Of a stretch of 64,000 nucleotides of DNA, positions 45,780 to 54,724 are shown one piece after another. A model generated the notes under the pieces. The model made no database searches. It was not told the DNA's origin and saw only the letters and a program-made list of their open reading frames with translations. The translations under genes and the position numbers were made by a program. Within the stretch, counting starts at the first letter, position 1, and each line of letters begins with the position of its first letter. Source of the stretch: Planctomycetota bacterium (GTDB taxonomy: Bacteria; Planctomycetota; UBA1135; UBA2386); contig JACKIC010000005.1 of the NCBI GenBank assembly GCA_020638655.1, forward strand, positions 310,001 to 374,000, in the 5' to 3' direction.

Positions 45780-47378
45780 ATGCCTGAACACTTGCGGGCC
45801 CTGGTCTTCATCATGGCCCTCACGCCGCTGACCTTCCTGATCGTCCAGACGCCCGTGACGCAGGGCATCATCGACAGGTCGGACTACCTGCGCCGCCGCA
45901 ATCTGTGGATCGCCTTCACGCTGATCGCGTTCCTCGCGCACAGCTTCTGGATCTACATCGCCGCGGTCGCGGCCCTCGTGTGGGGGGCCATGAAGGTGGA
46001 GCGACACCGCCTGGCGATGTTCTTCTTCCTGGTGCTCGCGCTGCCGCGCATCTGGGACACCATCCCGCTGTTCGGCGGCCTGAACGAGCTGTTCGCCATC
46101 GACTACGTGCGGCTGCTCAGCCTCACGATCCTGCTGCCGGCCGCCCTGCAGCTGACGACGCGACCCGATGCCCCGCCGTTCGGACGGCTGCTGCCGGACA
46201 AGCTGCTGCTGCTCTACCTCGCGCTGCAGGCGATCCTGACCTTCGAGGACGGCACCGTCACCAGCATCCTGCGCCGCGGTGTCTTCTACGCGATGACCGA
46301 CGTGCTGCTGCCCTACTACCTGGCGAGCCGCTCGTTGGTCAGTCTGCGCGCGTTCCGCGACACCCTCGGCTCGTTCGCCGTCGGCGCGATCGTGATGAGC
46401 CCGATCCTGGTCACCGAGTTCCGGTTCGGCTGGCTGCTCTACGCGGCCGTCGACGAGGCGCTCGGCCTGCACTGGGAATGGAACGGCTACGTGATGCGCG
46501 GCAGCAACCTGCGCGCGCTGGGCACGATGGGCCACCCGATCGTCGCCGGCTCGGTGGCGATGGTCGCCACCGGGTTCTACCTCTACCTGGCCCGCCACAT
46601 CAAGAAGCCGAGCATGCGGGTACTGGGCGGCGCGGTGATCACGGCCGGCGCCGTCGCGGCGCTGTCGCGCGCGCCGTGGGTCGGCACCGCGGGCATCATC
46701 CTGCTCTACATGGCCATGGGCCCCAAGGCCCTGAGGCAGCTCGGCAAGCTCGCGCTCGTCGGTGTGGCCTGCCTGCCGCTACTGGTCGGGACGCAGCAGG
46801 GCCAGGCGATCATCGACCACCTGCCGTGGATCGGCACGGTCGACGCGCGCAACGTCGAAGGGCGCGAGCAGCTCGCCACGGTTTCGTTCGAGGTGTTCCT
46901 GCGCAACCCGTGGTTCGGCCGACTGGACTACCTCCTCGACCCCGACATGGAGTCGCTGCGCGGCAGCGACAACATCATCGACGTGGTCAACACCTACGTC
47001 AGCGTCGGCCTGTCGTCGGGCATCGTGGGGCTGGGACTATTCGTCGCCTTCTTCGTCGCTTGCGGCTACGCCGCGTTCCGCGCGCTGCTGCGGGTCCGCG
47101 ACCGCACGAGCGAACTGCACGCGTTGGGACGATGCCTCTTGAGCACGCTCGTCGCCCTGCTGTTCGTGATCAGCACGATGAGCTTCGAGTTGATCATGCC
47201 CTTGCTTTGCTGGTCGATCGCCGGACTGTGCGTCGGCTTCGCCAACCTCGTCGACGCGGGCGAACCGGAGCCCCGACCCGACACCCCGCAAGCGAGGCCG
47301 GCGCCGCGAGCGGAACGCAGATGGCTCACGCCGCGCCACGCCCCCGATGGAGTCCCCGCGGAGCGCACAACGCCCTAG
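45780..47378 (+). CDS. Membrane protein, O-antigen polymerase or ligase-like
   Basis: A 532-residue protein with about eleven hydrophobic helices: pairs near residues 5-30, 42-65, 75-95, 110-130 and 140-160, and later blocks (AVITAGAVAALSRAPWVGTAGIILLYMAMG, LVGVACLPLLVG, IVGLGLFVAFFVACGYAAFRALL, LLSTLVALLFVISTMSFELIMPLLCWSIAGL). A long soluble loop with PWIGTVDARNVEGREQLATVSFEVFLRNPWFGR lies between helices, which fits the Wzy/O-antigen ligase group. AGGAG lies 7 bases before the ATG. Followed by a glycosyltransferase and a flippase, so it likely polymerises or ligates an exported polysaccharide at the inner membrane. Confidence 0.82.
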   Translation: MPEHLRALVFIMALTPLTFLIVQTPVTQGIIDRSDYLRRRNLWIAFTLIAFLAHSFWIYIAAVAALVWGAMKVERHRLAMFFFLVLALPRIWDTIPLFGGLNELFAIDYVRLLSLTILLPAALQLTTRPDAPPFGRLLPDKLLLLYLALQAILTFEDGTVTSILRRGVFYAMTDVLLPYYLASRSLVSLRAFRDTLGSFAVGAIVMSPILVTEFRFGWLLYAAVDEALGLHWEWNGYVMRGSNLRALGTMGHPIVAGSVAMVATGFYLYLARHIKKPSMRVLGGAVITAGAVAALSRAPWVGTAGIILLYMAMGPKALRQLGKLALVGVACLPLLVGTQQGQAIIDHLPWIGTVDARNVEGREQLATVSFEVFLRNPWFGRLDYLLDPDMESLRGSDNIIDVVNTYVSVGLSSGIVGLGLFVAFFVACGYAAFRALLRVRDRTSELHALGRCLLSTLVALLFVISTMSFELIMPLLCWSIAGLCVGFANLVDAGEPEPRPDTPQARPAPRAERRWLTPRHAPDGVPAERTTP

Positions 47379-47442
47379 CCATGGCGGCTTGCGCACCGCC
47401 GCGCAACCCCAACCGGAATCTCGCAAGGCGGGTCGCGATGTG

Positions 47443-47457
47443 CTCCGATGATCGGAG
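47443..47457. promoter_or_regulatory. 15-base palindrome upstream of the glycosyltransferase gene
   Basis: CTCCGATGATCGGAG, a perfect dyad with 7-base arms around one base, 128 bases before the ATG at 47585. It looks like a repressor operator; no regulator is encoded nearby. Confidence 0.35.
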
Positions 47458-47472
47458 TCGAACCAATGAAAC

Positions 47473-47490
47473 GCCGGACCGGAGTCCGGC
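47473..47490 (+). terminator. Small stem-loop in the spacer before the glycosyltransferase gene
   Basis: GCCGGAC and GTCCGGC form a perfect 7-bp stem around CGGA. It could end transcription from the polymerase gene, or act in the leader of the next gene. No T-run. Confidence 0.3.
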
Positions 47491-47584
47491 ACCGCACGGT
47501 CAGCACGGCAGATCCGCAGCATCCTCACCGGTCAGTCGCGACGCCGCCGATACACGCCCGACACCTGCCATCCCTCGCCACTCG

Positions 47585-48652
47585 ATGCGCATCACGTTCC
47601 TGAGCCCAGCACCAAGCATGGCCGGCGGCACGCGGGTCATCGCGATCATGGCCCGCCAGCTCTCGGCGCGCGGCCATGACGTGACGGTGGTGGCCACGTC
47701 GTGGCCGAAGCGCTCGATGCGCGAGGTCTTCCGTGACCTCAAGAAGGGCATCCTGGTGCAGCCACCGCTGCGCTCGCACCTCGACGGACTGCCGCTCAAG
47801 ATCATCCGGCTCCCGGACAGCGGGCCGATCACCGACGCCGAGGTGCCGGACGCCGACATCGTCGTCGCGACCTGGTGGGAGACCGCCGAGTGGGCGAAGG
47901 AGCTGTCCCCGAGCAAGGGCAGGAAGATCTACTTCGTGCAAGGCCACGAGGTGTTCCCCAACCTGCCCCTGGACCGCTGCCGGGCGACCTACCGCCTGCC
48001 ATTCCCCAAGATCGTCGTCTCGAGGTGGCTCGCCGAGGTCATGGCCGAGGAGTACGGGGACCACGACGTGCATCTGGTCCAGAACGGCGTCGACCACAAG
48101 CAGTTCTTCGCCCCGCCGCGCGGACGCCACGCGGCGCCGACCGTCGGCTTCCTGTACTCCACCTCGGAGATCAAGGGCGGCGACGTCGCGATGCGCGTCA
48201 TCGGCGACCTGATGCGCCGCAACCCCGGCCTGCGCGTCGTGTCCTTCTCGACGCAGGAGTTCAAGCAGGCGCGCCGCCTGGGGATCGAGTTCCATCACCA
48301 CCCGCCGCAAGCCGAGATCCGCGACCTCTACGCCGCCTGCGACGTCTGGCTGTCGACCAGCCGCAGCGAAGGCTTCAACCTGCCCGCGATGGAGGCGATG
48401 GCGTGCCGCACCCCGGTCGTGTCGACCAGGACCGGCTGGCCCAAGCACGGGATCGTCGAAGGTGTCACGGGCCACACCGCCGAGATCGACGACGTCGACG
48501 GCCTCGTCGGTGCCGTCGAGAAGGTGCTTGCACTCGACGACGCCGGCTGGCGCGCGATGTCGGAGGCTGCGTTCCAGAGCGTGGCCGAATGCACCTGGGA
48601 ACGCGCCGTCGACGAGTTCGAGGCGACGCTGAAGAAGATCGCGCAGTCCTGA
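47585..48652 (+). CDS. Glycosyltransferase, GT4 family
   Basis: A 355-residue cytoplasmic GT-B enzyme. N-terminal domain begins MRITFLSPAPSMAGGTRVI with a Gly-rich acceptor loop; IYFVQGHE and a DAEVPDADIVVATWWETAEWAK segment follow. The C-terminal donor domain has VHLVQNGVDHKQF, GFLYSTSEIKGGDVAMR, ACDVWLSTSRSEGFNLPAMEAMACRTPV, in which the two Glu of the EGFNLPAMEAM stretch are the E-x7-E motif of retaining GT4 enzymes. The sugar donor cannot be read. It follows the polymerase-like gene and converges on the flippase gene, so it likely adds one sugar of the same polysaccharide. Confidence 0.92.
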   Translation: MRITFLSPAPSMAGGTRVIAIMARQLSARGHDVTVVATSWPKRSMREVFRDLKKGILVQPPLRSHLDGLPLKIIRLPDSGPITDAEVPDADIVVATWWETAEWAKELSPSKGRKIYFVQGHEVFPNLPLDRCRATYRLPFPKIVVSRWLAEVMAEEYGDHDVHLVQNGVDHKQFFAPPRGRHAAPTVGFLYSTSEIKGGDVAMRVIGDLMRRNPGLRVVSFSTQEFKQARRLGIEFHHHPPQAEIRDLYAACDVWLSTSRSEGFNLPAMEAMACRTPVVSTRTGWPKHGIVEGVTGHTAEIDDVDGLVGAVEKVLALDDAGWRAMSEAAFQSVAECTWERAVDEFEATLKKIAQS

Positions 48653-48664
48653 CGGCTTCGCGGC

Positions 48665-50101
48665 TCAGCGCCGCGGCAGGAACTCGCGCAGCTTCGCGCG
48701 AAAGTGGAAGGCCACGGCGCCGAGCACCATGCCGACGCCGACCACGCCGACCGCGGTCGAACCCGTGGCAACTGCCAGCGCCTCACAGGCGCCGAACACG
48801 CCGCCGCCGACGGCCACCGCCAACAGGGTGGCCAACGCGTCGATGCGGTGCGAGCCCGGCAGGAAGTCGCGGGACGCCGTGTAGCAGACGAGCAGCACGA
48901 GCACCTCCCCCACCATCATCGTGAACGCCACGCCGATCATGCCCCAGTGGCTGTAGGCGAGCCAACTGCACGCGAACAGCAGCGTCGCCTTGAGGAACGT
49001 CCCCAGGGCGATGAACTTGGGCTTGCCGCGGGCGATGATCAGCGCGCCGTAGGAGACCTGCATCGCGTTGACCCAGGTCGTCGCGGACAGCACCGCCGCG
49101 ATCGGCCCCGCCGCGTGCCACCGCGGATCGTAGAGCACCGTGACGGCCGGCCCGATCAACCCCGAGAACAGGCCGGTCGGCACCGCCGCCGCGAACAGCA
49201 TCTTGCGGCGCGCCGCGGCCGCCGCGTCCCTGCCTTCGGGCCCCATGAAGAGCAGCCGCGAATACAGCGGCATCAGCACGCTCTCCGAACACATCGCGAC
49301 GATCTGCTGCGGCACGACCGCCAGCGTCGCGGCCACGCCGTAGATGCCCAGCAGGCCTTCGCCCAACGGGTCCTCGGAGGTGATCTTGCCGAGGATCAGC
49401 TTGTCGCCCTGCATCGACAGGAAGGAGATCGCCGTCGACAGGAACACCCACCAACCGAAGCTCACGATCTCACCGACCGCAGGGCGGTCCCAGGCCAGGC
49501 CATTGCGCGGGCCCTCGAGGCGATGCGTCAACAGCGTCTTCACGACGTTGGCGCAGAGACTGCCGACGACCAGGGCCCACACGCTGCGCGTCGCGAGAGC
49601 GAGCGCGACCATCGTGAAGATGCCCGCGGCCTGGCTCTGGATGTCGATCACGGTCGCCGGCCGCAGCTTCATGCGGCGCTTGAGCGAGTAGAGCTTGGTC
49701 GACTCCAGGCTGGCGACGAGCGCGCCGAACCCCGCGACCGGCAGGATGTAGCGCAGATCGTGCTGCTCGTAGAAGCGGGCGACGGGCACGGCGATCGCCA
49801 GCGTCGTGGCCAACAGCATGCACCCCCGACCGATGTGCATCGTCCAGGCGGTGTTCAGGAACGTCTGATCGTCGCCCCTGGGGCTGCGCACGATGCTCGG
49901 CACGATGCCGGTGTCGGACAGCATGCCCAGCCCCGTCATGACCACCGCGGCCATGGTCATGAGCTCGAAGTCGGTCGGCGCCAGCAACCTGGTCAGGATC
50001 AGGTTGGAGCCGAGCCGCAGGGCCATGGTGACGCTGAACGCAACCAGGGTCCAAGCCAGGCCGCTCAGCGCCGTCGTGCGGAGTTCCTTGAGTTCGGTCA
50101 C
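48665..50101 (-). CDS. Polysaccharide flippase, Wzx/MATE-like
   Basis: A 478-residue inner membrane protein from a GTG at 50101. About 12-14 hydrophobic helices are visible, starting with LRTTALSGLAWTLVAFSVTMALRLGSNLILTRLL near residues 7-40, and continuing with IVPSIVRSP, IAVPVARFYEQHDLRYILPVAGFGALVAS and WALVVGSLCANVVKTLL, then two C-terminal blocks ending LATLLAVAVGGGVFGACEALAV. The N-terminal LxxLLxPxDFEL stretch (RLLAPTDFELMTMA) is characteristic of the polysaccharide exporters. It likely flips the lipid-linked sugar unit made by the genes at 45780-48652. Confidence 0.9.
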   Translation of the reverse strand: MTELKELRTTALSGLAWTLVAFSVTMALRLGSNLILTRLLAPTDFELMTMAAVVMTGLGMLSDTGIVPSIVRSPRGDDQTFLNTAWTMHIGRGCMLLATTLAIAVPVARFYEQHDLRYILPVAGFGALVASLESTKLYSLKRRMKLRPATVIDIQSQAAGIFTMVALALATRSVWALVVGSLCANVVKTLLTHRLEGPRNGLAWDRPAVGEIVSFGWWVFLSTAISFLSMQGDKLILGKITSEDPLGEGLLGIYGVAATLAVVPQQIVAMCSESVLMPLYSRLLFMGPEGRDAAAAARRKMLFAAAVPTGLFSGLIGPAVTVLYDPRWHAAGPIAAVLSATTWVNAMQVSYGALIIARGKPKFIALGTFLKATLLFACSWLAYSHWGMIGVAFTMMVGEVLVLLVCYTASRDFLPGSHRIDALATLLAVAVGGGVFGACEALAVATGSTAVGVVGVGMVLGAVAFHFRAKLREFLPRR

Positions 50102-50506
50102 GGACGAACCGACTTCCCGCGGTTGTCCCCGATCGCGTGCCGCACCGCGCTGCGTCGCAGCGCGCCGGACACAGCCCCGGGCAGGGGGCGACCACCAAGG
50201 GCGCGAAGACGCAGGGGAGGCATGTAGGACTTTACCCGGCAGGCGGCAGCTTGGAGGTCGCCGCCGAGAGGATCAAGAGCGCCGCCGGATCCCTTCCGCC
50301 CGCGCCGACTCGACCGCCACGGCCGCACCAGATCCGACCGCGCCCGCTCCCGATCCCAGCACCGATGCCATCGGAGCAAGGCCACCAACTCGGGGACGCA
50401 CGCGCACTCCGCTTCGCCGACTGCCGGCATCCGCAGGCCGCGCGCCGGAACCGACCCGCGTCTCAGGTCGGTACATCAGCCCATCGACGGTGCGCCCCCG
50501 CGCGCA
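50102..50506. other. Gene-poor spacer of 405 bases
   Basis: No convincing gene is seen on either strand. A short motif CACCAAGGGCGCGAAGACGC at about 50192 resembles the dispersed 'AAGGCGCGAAGACACGAAGG'-type words seen in many environmental bacterial genomes. A GATCGC-type palindrome or promoter was not clear. Confidence 0.5.
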
Positions 50507-51706
50507 CTACCTGCAGTGCTCGAGCGCCAACAGCGCGTAGCACGTGCAGAGGATGTCGAGGCCTTCGTACCAGCGGGTGTTCTTCTCGTTGAGCCACGAG
50601 CCGTCGTCGCGCTGCATCGACGCGAGCTGCTGCTTCAGGTCGGCGCGCCAGTCCACTTCCTTCGCCTTGCCGTCCTCACCCTTGGTGGTGACGTGATCCA
50701 TGCCGACGGCCTCGAGCGCCTGCGCGAGCAGCATGTAGTAGTAGAACAGGCCCTGGTACTTCGCCTTGTCGCCGAGCTTCGCGTCGGCGCCCGGGTTCTC
50801 GGCGACCGTCCAGTTGGCGCCGATCCACTTGACCGCGGCCTGCACGCGCGAGTCGTCGGCCTTGACGCCGCACAGCGTGTAGGTCTTGAGCAGCGCGTAG
50901 GTCATCGACCCGTAGCTGCGCGGCGTGCGCGAGCCGTCCGGCTGGTCGATGTAGCCCGCCGGCGATTCGCCGGGGTAGTAGACCGCGCCGCCGTCGTCGC
51001 CCACCGCGAGCGGCGCCGGCTTGCCGTCGTCGCCCTTGACCTGCAGCTTGCCGCCGAGGTCGTTCGCCGACTTGAGGTTCTGGGTGCGCTGCAGGAACAC
51101 CACCGCGCGCGTGAACGCCTCGTTGTCGGCCGGCAGACCCGAGCGCCGCAGCGCGTCGATCGCGAACTGCATGTTGCTGAGGTCGCTGCGCTCCCCCTTG
51201 CTGCCGTAGCCGACGCCTCCGTACTCGACGTCGCTCTTGCTGCTGCCCGTCTTCTCGCAGTTCTGGATCGCGAGCACGTAGCGCTGCGCCTTGGCCAGCG
51301 CCTCCTTGGTCTTGCTCGGGTCCCAGCGCGACAGCGCCATCACCGCGGCGCAGGTCGTGTAGTTGGGCACGTTGCGCCCGAACGAGCCGTCCTCGTTCTG
51401 GTTCTTCAGCACCCAGGTCAGCCCCTTGTCGATGATCGCCTGCTCGGCTTCGGTGCGCTGCGCGGCGGGCTTGCTCTGCAGCGCGGCGATCGCCAGCGAG
51501 GTGAAGCCCGGGTCGGGGAACTCGCGCGAGCCCATCTTCACCGAGAAGATGCCGTCCTTCTGCTTGGTGAGCAGGAAGTCACAGCCCTTCTGTTGGGCGG
51601 GGCTCCACGCGGCCTTGGCTGCGTCCTGCGCGTTCAGCGCAGTGGGCAACGAGGCGGCGAGCAGCGACAAGAGGAGCGGGGGAAACGACGCGGATCGAAG
51701 AGCCAT
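50507..51706 (-). CDS. Secreted prenyltransferase/squalene-cyclase-like repeat protein
   Basis: A 399-residue protein with a signal peptide (MALRSASFPPLLLSLLAASLPTALNAQ). The body has alpha-barrel repeats of the squalene-cyclase type: GLTWVLKNQNEDGSFGRNVPNYTTCAAVMALS near residue 95, QRYVLAIQNC near 150, AVVFLQRTQNL near 220, YGSMTYALLKTYTL near 285, and QLASMQRDDGSWLNE near 380. The DGSF, DGSW and NEKN repeats resemble QW motifs. Planctomycetes have many such secreted proteins of unknown substrate. An ATG at 51724 gives an alternative start; 51706 was chosen because the signal peptide begins there. Confidence 0.82.
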   Translation of the reverse strand: MALRSASFPPLLLSLLAASLPTALNAQDAAKAAWSPAQQKGCDFLLTKQKDGIFSVKMGSREFPDPGFTSLAIAALQSKPAAQRTEAEQAIIDKGLTWVLKNQNEDGSFGRNVPNYTTCAAVMALSRWDPSKTKEALAKAQRYVLAIQNCEKTGSSKSDVEYGGVGYGSKGERSDLSNMQFAIDALRRSGLPADNEAFTRAVVFLQRTQNLKSANDLGGKLQVKGDDGKPAPLAVGDDGGAVYYPGESPAGYIDQPDGSRTPRSYGSMTYALLKTYTLCGVKADDSRVQAAVKWIGANWTVAENPGADAKLGDKAKYQGLFYYYMLLAQALEAVGMDHVTTKGEDGKAKEVDWRADLKQQLASMQRDDGSWLNEKNTRWYEGLDILCTCYALLALEHCR

Positions 51707-51815
51707 AGGCGAGGAGAACCACATGCACGGATCGTACCGACTCCGGCGCGTGGGGCGACCGCCACGATCGACGGCGCGCGCGGACGCTTTGTGACCATCG
51801 ATCCGCGCGCGGCGG

Positions 51816-52097
51816 TCAAGATTCGTGCCCGGCGTCCGGACGCCGCCCGACAGCGCGCCGCCGCCACCAGAGCAGGGCCGCGAACGCGCCGAGCACGGCG
51901 CCGAGCGTCGCTCCGAGCACCGCGTAGCCGAAGATGTTGAGGCCGCGGATCATGAACAGGCCCGTGTCGGGGGTCAGGTGATCGCCGAGGCACCAGCCCA
52001 GGTGATGCCCCAACAGACCACCGAGCACCGCGCCGACGAGGCCGACCAGGGAGCTGCGCAGCCAACCGCTGCGCGCAGGTTTCGTTTCGGACTGCAT
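51816..52097 (-). CDS. Small membrane protein, two helices
   Basis: A 93-residue protein with a Gly-rich membrane hairpin: LRSSLVGLVGAVLGGLLGHHLGWCL near residues 12-35 and LNIFGYAVLGATLGAVLGAFAALLWW near 53-80, with a His-rich turn. The ATG at 52097 has a strong GGAGGTG site 6 bases upstream, which decides this start; longer frames upstream lack a site. No function can be given. Confidence 0.68.
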   Translation of the reverse strand: MQSETKPARSGWLRSSLVGLVGAVLGGLLGHHLGWCLGDHLTPDTGLFMIRGLNIFGYAVLGATLGAVLGAFAALLWWRRRAVGRRPDAGHES

Positions 52098-52196
52098 TCG
52101 TTCACCTCCAGCCCCGATCATCGCCCGTGATGCCCGCGGACCGGTCGAACTAGCGCTGAGCCTATCGATCACCGCTGCTTCATGATGGCCGCGCCA

Positions 52197-53651
52197 TCAC
52201 TTCGCGTCGCGACGCCGCTGCGCCAGGAAGCGCGCGTGCAGATCGGCGACCACGTCGGGGTGCTGCGCCGCCACGTCGCGCTCCTCCTTCGGATCGGCGC
52301 GCAGGTCGAACAGCGACCAGGCGCCGGGCTCCGCCGGCTCACCAACGCCGTAGCGCACGATCTTCCAGTCGCCCGAACGCAGCGCCCAGCGGTTGGTGCG
52401 GCGGCTCCACGTCCAGTAGAGGTCGCGCGGCGGCAATGGCGCGCCCGCGACCAGGGAGGACCATACGTCGACGCCGTCACCGAGCGGCAGCGCCGGCGCG
52501 CCGAGCAGCGCCGCGAACGTCGGCGCCCAGTCGACCGCGTGCACGGGAGCGTCGACCTCGCGCGGCCGCACCACGCCCGGCCAGTTGACGAAGCCCGGCA
52601 CGTGGATGCCGCCCTCCCAGACATCGAGCTTCTTGCCGCGCATCGGCAGCGGCTGGTTGAAGTCGGTCAGCTTGAGGTCGTCGGGGTAGGCGTTCCCGGG
52701 CCAGTTGCCCTGCGGCCCGTTGTCCGACGTGAACACGATCAGCGTGTCGGCGCGCTTCCCGGTGCGGTCGAGCGCGGCGACGATCTCCCCCACCGCGCTG
52801 TCGAGGTGATGCACCGCCGCGAGCAACAGCCGCTTCTCGGGGTCGGGCTCGGCCTGGATGCGACCTTCGGGGTCGTGGAACCACTCGATGCGGTCCTCGT
52901 CGAGCCAGCGCTCGGGGTTGGATGGGTCGCGCTGCGTCGGCCGCTGCACGAACCGGCCGCGCTCGTCGAGCGGCGTGTGCACCGAGTGGAACGGCACGTA
53001 CAGCAACAGCGGCTGCGTGCGTTCGGCCTCGATGATGCGCACGGCCTCGCGCGTCACGAGGTCGGTCGCGTGCACGCCGTCCTCGCGGTCTTCGAGCAGT
53101 TCGCCGTCGCGGTGCCACGTCAGCGCGTAGGGCCCCTTGCGGTAGCGGTGGTCGTACATGCCGACCGCGCCCGCCAACGAGCCGTAGCTGTGGTCGAAGC
53201 CGAACTGGCCAGGCCCGAACTCCGGCGTCGAGCCCAGGTGCCACTTGCCGCACAGGAACGTGGCGTAGCCGGCCGCGCGGAACAGATCGGCGAGCGTCGG
53301 CGTGCCCTTCGGCAGGGCCGGGTCGTTGCTCGCCTCGAGCGCGGCGCCGCCGAAGCGGCCCGGGTAACGCCCCGTCAGCAGCGCCACGCGCGTCGGCGTG
53401 CACTGCGGCATCACGTAGTTCTGCCGCAGCAGCGCCCCCTCGGCCGCGAGGCGATCGAGATTGGGCGACCAGACCCTCGGGTTGTTGCAGCCGATGTCGG
53501 CCCAGCCCTGGTCGTCGCTGACGAGGAACACCACGTTGGGCGGGCGCCTCTGGGCCTCCGGCGACGTGCCGCAGGAGGATGCGAGCAACAGGAACGAGGC
53601 GGCGGCCCACGTCGGGAGGCCCCAGATCGGAAGAAGAGCTCGGATGATCAT
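52197..53651 (-). CDS. Sulfatase lipoprotein, Cys-type
   Basis: A 484-residue sulfatase. A lipobox (LLASSC) near residue 27 predicts an outer-membrane or inner-membrane lipoprotein. The alkaline-phosphatase fold is seen in NVVFLVSDDQGWADIG (metal Asp pair), CTPTRVALLTGRYP at about 84-97, where C84 is the residue converted to formylglycine, KWHLG, FTSDNGPQGNW and GIHVPGFVNWPG. The end (SLFDLRADPKEERDVA) is the family pattern. Start at 53651 is preferred because frame upstream runs into the hairpin at 53674-53738. The substrate is likely a sulfated polysaccharide. Confidence 0.92.
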   Translation of the reverse strand: MIIRALLPIWGLPTWAAASFLLLASSCGTSPEAQRRPPNVVFLVSDDQGWADIGCNNPRVWSPNLDRLAAEGALLRQNYVMPQCTPTRVALLTGRYPGRFGGAALEASNDPALPKGTPTLADLFRAAGYATFLCGKWHLGSTPEFGPGQFGFDHSYGSLAGAVGMYDHRYRKGPYALTWHRDGELLEDREDGVHATDLVTREAVRIIEAERTQPLLLYVPFHSVHTPLDERGRFVQRPTQRDPSNPERWLDEDRIEWFHDPEGRIQAEPDPEKRLLLAAVHHLDSAVGEIVAALDRTGKRADTLIVFTSDNGPQGNWPGNAYPDDLKLTDFNQPLPMRGKKLDVWEGGIHVPGFVNWPGVVRPREVDAPVHAVDWAPTFAALLGAPALPLGDGVDVWSSLVAGAPLPPRDLYWTWSRRTNRWALRSGDWKIVRYGVGEPAEPGAWSLFDLRADPKEERDVAAQHPDVVADLHARFLAQRRRDAK

Positions 53652-53673
53652 CGCCCAGGCGCTGTGCGCATGG

Positions 53674-53738
53674 GAACCGGGTACAAACCACACAGGCCTG
53701 CCGCTTCGCGGCAGGCCTGTGTGGTTTGTACCCGGTTC
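53674..53738. promoter_or_regulatory. Perfect 31-bp-stem hairpin holding two copies of the divergent-region motif
   Basis: The arms 53674-53704 and 53708-53738 are exact complements around TTC. Each arm carries ACCGGGTACAAACCACACA (53676-53694, and its complement at 53718-53736), oriented outward toward one of the two divergent genes. From the motif to each ATG there are 64 and 66 bases. A terminator is unlikely because the site is upstream of both genes. Confidence 0.65.
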
Positions 53739-53758
53739 GGGCACCCACACTACAGGTC

Positions 53759-54724
53759 ATGGCTCCCCCCGGTCTCCACCCCGCGATCGAACCCTTCCAC
53801 ACCGAGCAGCTGGCGGTCACCGCGCTGCACACGCTGCACGTCGAGCAGTGCGGCAATCCGCAGGGCGCGCCGGTGCTGTTCGTGCACGGCGGCCCGGGCG
53901 CCGGTTGCTCGACGACCGATCGCCGCTTCTTCGACCCGCAGGCGTTCCGGGTCGTGCTCGTCGATCAGCGCGGCTCCGGTCGCAGCACGCCGCTCGGCGA
54001 GCTGCGCGACAACGGCATCGACGACCTGGTCGCGGACTTCGAACGGATCCGCGAACGGCTCGGCATCGACCGGTGGCACGTCTTCGGCGGCTCGTGGGGC
54101 AGCACGCTCGGCCTCTACTACGCGCAACGACATCCCGAACGCGTACTGTCGCTGTGTCTGCGCGGCATCTGGCTGCTGCGGCAGCTCGAGGTCGACTGGT
54201 GGCTCTACGGCCTGCGCGCGCTGGCGCCCGAGGCGTGGCGCACGTTCGCCGAGCACGTGCCCGCCGCGCGCCGCGACGATCTGCTCGGCGCCTACTGGGA
54301 CCTGTTCCACAGCGACGACGAGGCCGCGGCGCACGCGGCGGCGAAGGTCTGGGCCACCTACGAAGGCAGCGCCTGCACGCTGCTGCCCAACGCCGAGTTC
54401 CTGTCGCTGCTGACCAACGACCAGACCAGCTGGGCGCTGGCGCGGCTCGAGGCGCACTACCTGCGCAACCAGCGGTTCTCGCCCGACGACCGGCTGCTGC
54501 GCGACGTCGACCGGATCCGGCACATCCCGGCGATGATCGTGCACGGCCGCTACGACCTGGTCTGCCCGCTGGTCGGCGCCGACGACCTGCACCGCGCCTG
54601 GCCGGAGGCGAGCTATGCGATCGTCGACGACGCCGGCCACAGCTCGCACGAGCCGGGCATCGCCAGGGAGCTGGTCGCGGCGATGGATCGTGTGGCGCGC
54701 ACCGGCAGCCCGCGGCTGCCGTGA
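53759..54724 (+). CDS. Proline iminopeptidase-like alpha/beta hydrolase
   Basis: A 321-residue serine hydrolase of the prolyl-aminopeptidase family. HGGPGAGC gives the oxyanion region near residue 44, DQRGSGRS the typical loop near 70, GGSWGS near 105 with the nucleophile Ser, HGRYDLVCP near 260 with the Asp, and AGHSSHE near 290 with the His. No signal peptide is seen, so it is likely cytoplasmic. The family removes N-terminal proline from peptides; some relatives have other esterase or amidase substrates. The stop overlaps the GTG of the next gene (GTGA). Confidence 0.9.
   Translation: MAPPGLHPAIEPFHTEQLAVTALHTLHVEQCGNPQGAPVLFVHGGPGAGCSTTDRRFFDPQAFRVVLVDQRGSGRSTPLGELRDNGIDDLVADFERIRERLGIDRWHVFGGSWGSTLGLYYAQRHPERVLSLCLRGIWLLRQLEVDWWLYGLRALAPEAWRTFAEHVPAARRDDLLGAYWDLFHSDDEAAAHAAAKVWATYEGSACTLLPNAEFLSLLTNDQTSWALARLEAHYLRNQRFSPDDRLLRDVDRIRHIPAMIVHGRYDLVCPLVGADDLHRAWPEASYAIVDDAGHSSHEPGIARELVAAMDRVARTGSPRLP

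Noticed and set aside
50102..50540. Plus-strand open frame in the spacer after the flippase gene
   Set aside because: The translation is Arg/Pro-rich with no motif or ribosome site; it is likely noise of GC-rich DNA.
53674..53738. Intrinsic terminator
   Set aside because: The hairpin lies upstream of two divergent genes and has no T-run; a control element is more likely.
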